NCBI GenBank assembly: GCA_003456035.1
Contig: DMPJ01000483.1
Span: forward strand, 519-5,949
Length of the DNA stretch: 5,431 nucleotides
Source of the DNA: Planktothrix sp. UBA8402
GTDB taxonomy: Bacteria > Cyanobacteriota > Cyanobacteriia > Cyanobacteriales > Microcoleaceae
Direction: 5' to 3'
Below the pieces are notes generated by a model. It was not told the DNA's origin, did not search any database, and was given only the letters and a program-made list of their open reading frames with translations. The position numbers and the translations under genes were made by a program. Positions 1 through 5,429 of the stretch are shown in pieces (position 1 is the first letter of the stretch; each line of letters starts with the position of its first letter).

Positions 1-1
1 C

Positions 2-133
2 ATAGGACTCGGTTTATCTTTAACTCATGATATTATTGTTTTACAGCACGGAGGAACTCTCCAACTTGACACGCAATGGAAACAATATACGGAGTTAATC
101 CTAAGATTGCCTAAAAATCGGCAAGATAATTAA
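2..133 (+). CDS. Sensor histidine kinase, C-terminal fragment (cut by window edge)
   Basis: Only the last 43 codons are in the window, read in the frame beginning at base 2 and ending at TAA 131-133. The fragment starts IGLGLSLTHDIIVLQHGG and continues to a strand reading YTELILRLP. This is the usual end of a GHKL/HATPase_c kinase domain: the GLGL glycine box (G2), the helix leading to HGG, then the closing beta strand. The known role of the family is ATP-dependent autophosphorylation and phosphotransfer to a response regulator. The next gene on the same strand is a REC-GGDEF-EAL regulator 134 nt downstream, so the two are probably cognate partners; that pairing is inference. Sensor domains and the phosphorylated histidine lie outside the window, so the input signal cannot be read. 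Confidence 0.85.
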   Translation: MGLGLSLTHDIIVLQHGGTLQLDTQWKQYTELILRLPKNRQDN

Positions 134-150
134 TTAAATAATATTTTTCC

Positions 151-179
151 TTGAGAAATAGAGACGATTAAATTATCCT
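151..179 (+). promoter_or_regulatory. Possible sigma-70-type promoter for the REC-GGDEF-EAL gene
   Basis: TTGAGA at 151-156 and TATCCT at 174-179 are separated by 17 nt. The -35 box is 5 of 6 and the -10 box 4 of 6 to consensus. It would start transcription near 186 and leave a leader of about 80 nt to the 268 start. A weaker alternative is TTGCAC (230-235) with TATTCA (252-257) and a 16-nt gap, which would favour the internal start at 337. The region is AT-rich, so chance matches are likely. Confidence 0.3.
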
Positions 180-267
180 AAATAATCAGATCTCAAAATC
201 CCAAGAAATATTACTATTTATCCTGATTTTTGCACAATAGTTTTAATCCAGTATTCAACTTTAAATC

Positions 268-2070
268 ATGTCCTATTCTTACGCACAATCACAATTCTCT
301 CCGGCACAATTCACACTCTATTTGGATTCTATTACTATGCCTTCAACCCCGGCTTGCATTTTAGTTGTTGATGATGAACCGGAATTAAAACGATTAATAG
401 AAAGACGATTAAAACCCCAAATTGAAACCGGAGAATTCCAGTTTTTGTTTACCACTAATGGTATGGATGCTTTAGATGTTTTACGTTCAAACCCTCATAT
501 TTCCGTCATTTTAACCGACTTAAATATGCCTGGAATGGATGGCTGGGCATTGCTGGAACAACTGCCTAAAATTGATCCGCTACTGAAAGCAGTTGTTGTT
601 TCTGCCTATGGCGATATTCAAAATATTAGAACCGCCATGAACCGAGGGGCATTTGATTTTTTAACTAAACCGATTAATTTTCAAGATTTAATTGTTACTA
701 TCCGAAAAACCATAGATATTGTTACTAATAGTCGGCTGCAAAAGCAACAACTTGAAACCGCCGTTGAGAATTTACAATATCTAGCTCTTTATGATAAACT
801 CACCGGACTTCCAAATCAAAATCATGTGTTAGAATGTATTCGATCTGCGGTTGATCATCAATTAGATTTTGCTCTATTTTATTTAGCATTAGATCGGTTT
901 AAAGTTATTCGGTATGGCTATGGAAAAACCTTAGCTGAAAAGTTTTTAATTCAAGAAGTTGAACGGATCAAAAGCTGTTTGCAACCCGGCGATATTTTAG
1001 CTAGAATCTGGAAGGATGAATTTGTTCTATTTCTACCCAATATAAAATCAGAAAATATTGCTTTAGAAAAAGCTAATCAACTCCATCAAGCCTTTAAATT
1101 ATTCCTGCCAGAACGTCGAATTACCGCATCGGGAAATACCAGTATTGGTATTGCATTATCCAGTTTATTCTACGAACAAGCGGAAGATTTTTTAAGAGCA
1201 GCAGATACCGCCATGCACTATGCTAGAATGCAGAGCAATAAAAATTGCACGGTATTTTTTAATCCAGAAATGCAAGTTGCTGTTTTGAATCGATTACAGT
1301 TAGAATCTGATTTAGAATTAGGACTAGAAAATCAGGAATTTCAGGTTTATTATCAACCAATTTACAACTTAACAAATCAAAATTTAGTCGGTTTTGAAGC
1401 CTTAGTTCGTTGGCAACATCCCAGTCGAGGATTAATTCCGCCTTCTGATTTTATTCCTTTGGCAGAGGAAACTGGACTTATTATTCCTTTAGGAGAATGG
1501 GTACTCCGAGAATCCTGTCGTCAATTTAGTTATTGGAAAAAAGAGTTTCCTGATCAATTTCCCTTAAGTTTGAGCGTTAATTTATCAGGGTTGCAAATCT
1601 TAAAATCTGATTTCAGTGGCTTAATTGATGAGATTATTGAATCCAATATTTTAGAAGGATTCAGTTTAAAATTAGAAATCACTGAAAGTATTTTAATGGA
1701 AAACCCCGAAGCTGTTACTGAGTACATGAATCAACTCAAGAGTCGCAAGATCCAATTATCTATTGATGATTTTGGGACGGGTTACTCTTGTTTATCTTAT
1801 TTACAATCTTTACCTTTAGATACCTTAAAAATTGATCGCTCATTTATTATGAATATTAATTGCAATCCTAAAAGTTTAGATATTATCAAAACCTTAATTA
1901 CTTTAGCCCATAGCTTAAATTTAGATGTGGTTGCGGAGGGTGTAGAAACTGAAGAACAGATTAATATTTTAAATGATTTAGGTTGTGAATATGGACAAGG
2001 ATATTATTTTTCACCGCCAATTAATGTTAATTCTGTAACTCAGTTATTTCAGAAAAATAAGTCGATTTAA
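268..2070 (+). CDS. Response regulator with REC, degenerate GGDEF and intact EAL domains; predicted c-di-GMP phosphodiesterase
   Basis: The protein is a 600-residue cytoplasmic regulator with no membrane segment. REC spans about residues 30-145: acidic pair D35/D36, phosphoacceptor D84 in LTDLNMPGMDG, S112, and K134 in LTKP. A short linker leads to a GGDEF domain (about 172-332) that starts DKLTGLPNQ but has WKDEF (248-252) where GGDEF should be. It has also lost the usual N-D and G-D residues after D209. The EAL domain (about 343-597) keeps the family's catalytic set: E377 of EAL, N438, E470, the D500-D501 pair with the FGTG loop, K521, E557 and Q577. Expected activity is therefore hydrolysis of cyclic di-GMP, with the GGDEF domain perhaps sensing GTP; this is inferred from residues. 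The upstream kinase fragment is the likely phosphodonor. No Shine-Dalgarno is visible at 268. Homology begins near residue 28, so M24 (ATG at 337) is a real alternative start. Confidence 0.95.
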   Translation: MSYSYAQSQFSPAQFTLYLDSITMPSTPACILVVDDEPELKRLIERRLKPQIETGEFQFLFTTNGMDALDVLRSNPHISVILTDLNMPGMDGWALLEQLPKIDPLLKAVVVSAYGDIQNIRTAMNRGAFDFLTKPINFQDLIVTIRKTIDIVTNSRLQKQQLETAVENLQYLALYDKLTGLPNQNHVLECIRSAVDHQLDFALFYLALDRFKVIRYGYGKTLAEKFLIQEVERIKSCLQPGDILARIWKDEFVLFLPNIKSENIALEKANQLHQAFKLFLPERRITASGNTSIGIALSSLFYEQAEDFLRAADTAMHYARMQSNKNCTVFFNPEMQVAVLNRLQLESDLELGLENQEFQVYYQPIYNLTNQNLVGFEALVRWQHPSRGLIPPSDFIPLAEETGLIIPLGEWVLRESCRQFSYWKKEFPDQFPLSLSVNLSGLQILKSDFSGLIDEIIESNILEGFSLKLEITESILMENPEAVTEYMNQLKSRKIQLSIDDFGTGYSCLSYLQSLPLDTLKIDRSFIMNINCNPKSLDIIKTLITLAHSLNLDVVAEGVETEEQINILNDLGCEYGQGYYFSPPINVNSVTQLFQKNKSI

Positions 2071-2135
2071 TCGGATTTTGATTTTTCCTGATTTTTCAAT
2101 TTAGTTTGAAGATCGCTAATAATAACTAATTCTTG

Positions 2136-2164
2136 TAGACAATTGGGAACAATTAGGATATAAA
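2136..2164 (+). promoter_or_regulatory. Possible promoter upstream of the cupin-like gene
   Basis: TAGACA at 2136-2141 and TATAAA at 2159-2164 are 17 nt apart, each 5 of 6 to the sigma-70 consensus. It lies about 200 nt before the start codon at 2361, with the heptamer repeats between, so the leader would be long and repeat-containing. No clear terminator separates the preceding gene, so read-through is also possible. Confidence 0.3.
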
Positions 2165-2176
2165 GGGAATGGTAAA

Positions 2177-2197
2177 CAGTAATCAGTTATCAGTGTA
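2177..2197. repeat. Three heptamers of the CAGTTAT type
   Basis: CAGTAAT (2177-2183), CAGTTAT (2184-2190) and CAGTGTA (2191-2197) follow each other without gaps. The core CAGT is exact in all three and the last three bases vary. Tandem heptamers of this kind are common intergenic short tandemly repeated repetitive (STRR) sequences in filamentous cyanobacteria. This is a short, decayed example with no evident function. Confidence 0.6.
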
Positions 2198-2225
2198 AGA
2201 GCTAATTTAATAATTATTGCTCTTA
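2196..2225. repeat. Small inverted repeat (7-bp arms)
   Basis: TAAGAGC at 2196-2202 pairs with GCTCTTA at 2219-2225 around a 16-nt AT-rich loop. No T-run follows, so it is not a convincing intrinsic terminator. It may be a minor RNA hairpin in the leader of the cupin-like gene, or chance. Confidence 0.3.
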
Positions 2226-2278
2226 GAGCAAACACCTGAAAAATCAATAACTATTCCCAATTCCCTCTTTTTCTACCA

Positions 2279-2310
2279 CCCATTACCCATTACCCATTAC
2301 CCATTACCCA
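2279..2310. repeat. Tandem heptamer repeat, four exact CCCATTA copies plus CCCA
   Basis: Exact CCCATTA units sit at 2279-2285, 2286-2292, 2293-2299 and 2300-2306, followed by a partial CCCA to 2310. This is a classic cyanobacterial STRR heptamer, which changes copy number by slippage. It ends 50 nt before the start codon at 2361, so in the predicted leader it could vary spacing or translation, but nothing in the sequence shows a regulatory role. The 290-nt gap 2071-2360 holds this array, the CAGTTAT heptamers, a small inverted repeat and a possible promoter, and no gene. Confidence 0.9.
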
Positions 2311-2360
2311 AAACTCAAAACCCATTCCCTTAAACCAGTATTACTTTAACCTATATTAAT

Positions 2361-3512
2361 ATGACCGATATTCAACCCTTAAAAATCACCCTTCCCCCCT
2401 TACAAATTACCTTAAATGATGGGCAAAAAGTCAGCTTGCAATGGCTTCCTCAATCCCCTTTAACAGAGTCTAATCAACATCCTCAACCCCCCGAAATTCC
2501 TGAACCTCCTCAACTTCCTGATGGTTGGAAAAAATGGGTGGCGGCAAATAAATTTATTAATCAATCCGATGATGTTTTAATTGAATGTATGGTTAAAAAT
2601 GGGATTGATGTTAAGTTAGCCATAGAAGAAGTAACAGGTATTGCTAATCAACCCTATTTTCAAGCCGCACAAGAGGTTTTACAAAAGCTGGAAAAACTAG
2701 AATCTCTTTTACAAATTCAAAATCAATTGGCTACTTTAGCCTCCAATTATAACACTATTCCTCGGATTCCGTTTTTATCCAAAGATGAATTTTTAGACCA
2801 ATATTATTCCCAAAATAAACCCGTTATTCTAACGGATATCATGAAAAATTGGCAGGCAATACAGCGATGGACACCGGAATATTTAAAAGAAAACTATGGC
2901 AATGTTAGTATTCAAGTCCAAGGAAATCGCAACTCTGATCCCAATTATGAAATCAATTTAGAACAACATCGAAAAACCATGTTATTTGAAGATTATATTG
3001 ACTGGGTAGTCAGGGCAGGAGAAACCAATGATTATTATATGGTTGCCAATAATAATACCCTAAATCGAGAAGAAATGCACGGACTTTTTGAGGATATGGA
3101 GGTATTTCCCGAATATTTAGAACCAGCACAGAAAGTAGGAAAAACGTTTTTCTGGTTTGGTTCAGCAGGAACTGTTACCCCCTTACATCATGATACCATT
3201 AATATCTTTTTAGCTCAAGTTTCTGGGCGAAAATTAATTAAAATGATTCCCCCTGAACAAACCCCATTTATCTATAATAATCTTGGGGTATTTAGTCCCA
3301 TTGACCCAGCAAATCCTGACTATAATCGTTATCCATTATATCGGAATATTCGCTCTATTGATGTGATCTTACACCCTGGGGAAGTGATTTTTCTTCCGGT
3401 GGGATGGTGGCATTATGTCAAAGCTTTAGAAATGAGCATTTCCGTTTCTTTTATTAATTTTAAATTTCCTAATGATTATGATTGGAAAAACCCATCCTTC
3501 GGTCATTCGTAG
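2361..3512 (+). CDS. Cupin-like (JmjC/cupin_8) Fe(II)/2-oxoglutarate oxygenase-like protein with N-terminal extension
   Basis: The 383-residue protein has two parts. The C-terminal part (about 130-370) matches the cupin_8/JmjC-like hydroxylase fold: opening IPFLSKDEFLDQYY and KPVILTD, then TPLHHDTINIFLAQVSGRK with the iron ligands H276 and D278, and the distal ligand H351 in LPVGWWHYV. K291 in SGRK is the position expected near 2-oxoglutarate in this family. All three metal ligands are present, so it is probably an active dioxygenase; its substrate (protein side chain or small molecule) cannot be read. The N-terminal part is a proline-rich stretch (about 31-54), then a helical segment (about 55-127) starting DGWKKWVAANKF, ending in a likely coiled coil. 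It has no signal peptide or membrane helix. ATG 2361 has no clear Shine-Dalgarno. It has its own terminator and seems monocistronic. Its TAG stop lies in the start of a GTAGGGTG repeat. Confidence 0.88.
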   Translation: MTDIQPLKITLPPLQITLNDGQKVSLQWLPQSPLTESNQHPQPPEIPEPPQLPDGWKKWVAANKFINQSDDVLIECMVKNGIDVKLAIEEVTGIANQPYFQAAQEVLQKLEKLESLLQIQNQLATLASNYNTIPRIPFLSKDEFLDQYYSQNKPVILTDIMKNWQAIQRWTPEYLKENYGNVSIQVQGNRNSDPNYEINLEQHRKTMLFEDYIDWVVRAGETNDYYMVANNNTLNREEMHGLFEDMEVFPEYLEPAQKVGKTFFWFGSAGTVTPLHHDTINIFLAQVSGRKLIKMIPPEQTPFIYNNLGVFSPIDPANPDYNRYPLYRNIRSIDVILHPGEVIFLPVGWWHYVKALEMSISVSFINFKFPNDYDWKNPSFGHS

Positions 3513-3537
3513 GGTGCTCCATCAACGCGCACGCACC
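3509..3537. repeat. Decayed GGTGC...GCACC palindromic repeat fused to a stop codon
   Basis: The stretch begins GTAGGGTGC and ends GCGCACGCACC. Arms GGTGC (3513-3517) and GCACC (3533-3537) are inverted copies around a 15-nt centre. It resembles the widespread cyanobacterial intergenic repeats that begin GTAGGGTG and end in GCACC, here with an eroded centre. The TAG of GTAGGG is the stop codon (3510-3512) of the cupin-like gene, so the repeat may have set the present C-terminus. Confidence 0.5.
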
Positions 3538-3552
3538 ATATATTTATTATTA

Positions 3553-3585
3553 AAAACCCCGGTTTCTCAAAGAAACCGGGGTTTT
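3553..3585 (+). terminator. Strong intrinsic terminator, perfect 15-bp hairpin
   Basis: Arms 3553-3567 (AAAACCCCGGTTTCT) and 3571-3585 (AGAAACCGGGGTTTT) are perfect inverted copies around a CAA loop. The A-tract before and T-tract after make it a possible bidirectional terminator. It lies 40 nt after the stop at 3512 and isolates the cupin-like gene from the next promoter. The same palindrome type is iterated in cyanobacterial genomes, so it is probably also a mobile or multiplied repeat. There are only four T's on the exit side, within the stem. Confidence 0.8.
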
Positions 3586-3614
3586 GGGTACACCGAATTA
3601 TAATAATTTTAATA

Positions 3615-3643
3615 TTGACAAAATATTGTTATAACTCTAAAAT
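3615..3643 (+). promoter_or_regulatory. Near-consensus sigma-70-type promoter for the 162-residue gene
   Basis: A perfect TTGACA (3615-3620), a 17-nt spacer and TAAAAT (3638-3643, 5 of 6) form the best promoter match in the window. Transcription would begin near 3650, immediately after the terminator region and at the edge of an inverted repeat, leaving a leader of about 70 nt before ATG 3719. Confidence 0.6.
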
Positions 3644-3647
3644 ATAT

Positions 3648-4207
<560 letters not shown>

Positions 4208-4260
4208 AGGTGGTAAGCTGTTGAGCATCTAAATTGGTTGTTAGGAAATCGTTAAACCCT

Positions 4261-4416
4261 TGTAGTGTGAGCGTCCTCGCTCGCTAGAGCGTCCTCCCTC
4301 GCTGTAGTGTGAGCGTCCTCCCTCGCTGTAGTGTGAGCGTCCTCCCTCGCTAGAGCGTCCTCCCTCGCTGTAGTGTGAGCGTCCTCCCTCGCTGTAGTGT
4401 GAGCGTCCTCGCTCGC
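4261..4416. repeat. GC-rich tandem array of seven units, 24-18-24-24-18-24-24 nt
   Basis: Units lie at 4261-4284, 4285-4302, 4303-4326, 4327-4350, 4351-4368, 4369-4392 and 4393-4416. The 24-nt unit begins TGTAGTGTGAGCG, followed by TCCT and CSCTCGC. The 18-nt unit is TAGAGCGTCCTCCCTCGC. The first and last 24-nt units end CGCTCGC; all the others end CCCTCGC. Positions 4285-4350 and 4351-4416 are a 66-bp tandem duplication differing at one base. Each unit derives from a hairpin of GCGAGCG, a TCCT loop and CGCTCGC; the edge units can still pair (one G-T), and the inner ones have lost a further pair. There are no spacers as in CRISPR. The array is sharply more GC-rich than its surroundings. The 373-nt gap 4208-4580 contains this array, its inverted copy and the HNH promoter, and no gene. 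Confidence 0.93.
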
Positions 4417-4493
4417 TAGTTTATCTGATTTAGTTTAAGCTGCTGTTCAACATTCTAACAACACAGCCTAGCGAGCGAGGACGCTCGCACTAC
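4394..4493. repeat. Long inverted repeat: last array unit and its reversed copy
   Basis: Positions 4394-4419 and 4468-4493 are inverted copies over 26 nt, with a single T/G mismatch that is a G-U pair in RNA. The loop is 48 nt (4420-4467). The right arm keeps the intact GCGAGCGAGGACGCTCGC palindrome, while the left arm carries the slightly decayed form. Transcribed from the 162-residue gene this would fold into a very stable stem and could end or protect that transcript, although no T-run follows. It may also be the footprint of an iterated or MITE-like palindromic element. Confidence 0.85.
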
Positions 4494-4501
4494 TACCAAC
4501 A

Positions 4502-4546
4502 TTAATTATAGTTTTTGATCTTCGGTGGATTATGATCTATAATTAA
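4502..4546. promoter_or_regulatory. Inverted repeat overlapping the HNH promoter
   Basis: TTAATTATAG (4502-4511) and CTATAATTAA (4537-4546) are perfect 10-bp inverted copies, 25 nt apart. The right arm contains the -10 box TATAAT (4538-4543) of the promoter, and the left arm lies just upstream of the -35 box. The arrangement would suit an operator for a repressor bridging the promoter, but AT-rich arms of this length can also arise by chance. Confidence 0.4.
4515..4543 (+). promoter_or_regulatory. Near-consensus promoter for the HNH gene
   Basis: TTGATC (4515-4520, 4 of 6) and a perfect TATAAT (4538-4543) are separated by 17 nt. Transcription would start near 4550, giving a leader of about 30 nt to ATG 4581. 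Confidence 0.55.
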
Positions 4547-4580
4547 AACATGGAACAATCGTTGAATTATCGGTAAAACC

Positions 4581-4826
4581 ATGAATAAAACTCCTAGAAT
4601 TTTTATTCCCCCAGAAGTCAGAAAATATGTATTTGGACGGGACAATTGTCAATGTAAAAGTTGTGGGAAAAGAGAAAATGAAGCCCAACTAACTGTTGAT
4701 CATATTATTCCCTTATCCAAAGGGGGGTCTAACGATATTAGTAATTTACAAACTTTGTGTTTTCAATGTAATCAAAAAAAGAAAGCCGATCTTGATCCCC
4801 GTTTCAAACGGAACTTCACAAATTGA
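4581..4826 (+). CDS. Small stand-alone HNH endonuclease
   Basis: The protein is 81 residues, almost only an HNH domain. After the entry helix [13 protein letters not shown] comes the first zinc pair C25-x2-C28, then the [13 protein letters not shown] core with D40 and H41, then N55 in ISNLQTLC, and the second zinc pair C60-x2-C63 followed by N64 and a lysine cluster. All the residues expected of a four-cysteine zinc-type HNH domain are present, so metal-dependent DNA cleavage or nicking is likely. Stand-alone domains of this size are common in cyanobacteria and phages and their biological targets are usually unknown. It has its own near-consensus promoter and ends 66 nt before the preferred start of a toxin-antitoxin operon, on the same strand. 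Because it lacks any partner domain for specificity it may act with an unlinked partner, or belong to a decayed mobile element; neither can be decided here. Confidence 0.92.
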   Translation: MNKTPRIFIPPEVRKYVFGRDNCQCKSCGKRENEAQLTVDHIIPLSKGGSNDISNLQTLCFQCNQKKKADLDPRFKRNFTN

Positions 4827-4851
4827 AAATTGATCCCAAAACTGATAAAAT
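4823..4851 (+). promoter_or_regulatory. Near-consensus promoter for the toxin-antitoxin pair
   Basis: TTGAAA (4823-4828) and TAAAAT (4846-4851) are 17 nt apart. The TGA stop of the HNH gene (4824-4826) is inside the -35 box. Transcription would begin near 4858, which would exclude ATG 4857 as a start in an ordinary leadered mRNA and supports ATG 4893 for the antitoxin. Confidence 0.5.
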
Positions 4852-4892
4852 AGTAAATGCAGACTACCCAAGTCGGGATTTTAACTGTAAAA

Positions 4893-5156
4893 ATGATAAA
4901 TCCGCTTAGAAAAAAACTGCACTACTTAGTGGATCAGATCTCCGAAGAAGACTTAGGAAAAGCATGGAAATCCTTGCAAACCCTAATTTATGATACCTAT
5001 ATGCTCAAAGCCATTCAAGAAGCTAAGGAAAATCTCAGACCAGGGGATTCCTTAACCTATGATGAAGCCCTACAAATGCTGCATTTTGAGTATAATCGAT
5101 CCAGCACTAGCCATCCAGAACATCCTACTTATCGCCCGATGCCAAAAAATGAGTAA
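4893..5156 (+). CDS. Probable antitoxin of a type II toxin-antitoxin pair
   Basis: From ATG 4893 the protein has 87 residues; a longer form of 99 residues starts at ATG 4857. I prefer 4893 because the first 12 residues of the long form look like translated leader, the predicted transcription start is near 4858, and the conserved-looking part begins MINPLRKKLHYLVDQISEED. An N-terminal helical segment of the kind LHYLVDQISEEDLGKAWKSL resembles small cyanobacterial antitoxins. A middle segment KAIQEAKENLRPGDSLTYDE and a hydrophilic, proline-rich tail follow, the tail probably wrapping the toxin. It lacks a clear ribbon-helix-helix, AbrB or HTH motif, so the DNA-binding fold is unknown. It precedes the RelE-like gene by 15 nt on the same strand, in the usual antitoxin-first order. 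Its expected role is to neutralise the toxin and repress the operon. The assignment rests mainly on context. Confidence 0.72.
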   Translation: MINPLRKKLHYLVDQISEEDLGKAWKSLQTLIYDTYMLKAIQEAKENLRPGDSLTYDEALQMLHFEYNRSSTSHPEHPTYRPMPKNE

Positions 5157-5171
5157 ATAAATAACCCGGTC

Positions 5172-5429
5172 GTGACTCTCGATGTTCGCTATGGTCGTTC
5201 TTTTATCCATGACCTGATGAACTTAGAAGCATCAGCTTATTCTAGGGTCTATCATTTTGTGTTTTTGGAATTTAAAAATGTTAACAATATCAAAGATTTA
5301 CCGGAACTTAAAGCTTTAGGTTCCAGCGCTATTTTTTATCGATTTACTTTAGAAAATCATTTAATCGGAATTGAAGTCACCGGTCAAATTGTTAAATTCG
5401 TCCGTATTTTACCAAAACCTCATCTATAG
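5172..5429 (+). CDS. RelE/ParE-superfamily toxin
   Basis: The 85-residue protein starts at GTG 5172. The next in-frame ATG (codon 16) would remove the first beta strand and part of helix 1, so GTG is better. The layout fits the RelE/ParE fold: strand (LDVRYG), two helices (FIHDLMNLEASAYSRVYHFVFLEF), the NIKDLPELKALG turn, then three strands IFYRFTLENHL, IGIEVTG and IVKFVRIL. R57 and R78 sit where basic residues of these toxins usually lie. The protein ends PKPHL, without the tyrosine-arginine tail that many RelE ribonucleases end with, so the catalytic activity is uncertain. Known members either cut mRNA on the ribosome or inhibit gyrase; which applies here cannot be read. It is probably co-transcribed with the antitoxin from the promoter at 4823-4851. 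Confidence 0.82.
   Translation: MTLDVRYGRSFIHDLMNLEASAYSRVYHFVFLEFKNVNNIKDLPELKALGSSAIFYRFTLENHLIGIEVTGQIVKFVRILPKPHL

Noticed and set aside
2071..2110. Intrinsic terminator after the REC-GGDEF-EAL gene
   Set aside because: There are T-rich runs but no GC-rich stem before them; the CGATTTAATCG-like stretch is not a true palindrome.
2279..2310. Telomere-like repeat
   Set aside because: CCCATTA resembles telomeric CCCTAA units only superficially. Four copies inside a bacterial intergenic region fit a cyanobacterial STRR heptamer.
4261..4416. CRISPR array
   Set aside because: The units follow each other directly with no unique spacers, and their lengths are 18 and 24 nt, so it is a simple tandem repeat.
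4253..4434. Repeat-protein ORF on the minus strand across the array (reading AREDAHTT-type repeats)
   Set aside because: The frame is open through the array because the units are multiples of three, but stop codons lie shortly on both sides and no ATG, GTG or TTG opens it, so it is an artefact of the repeat.
4857..4892. N-terminal extension of the antitoxin from ATG 4857
   Set aside because: It begins at or before the predicted transcription start and adds 12 residues with no recognisable character, so ATG 4893 is preferred; the long form is not excluded.
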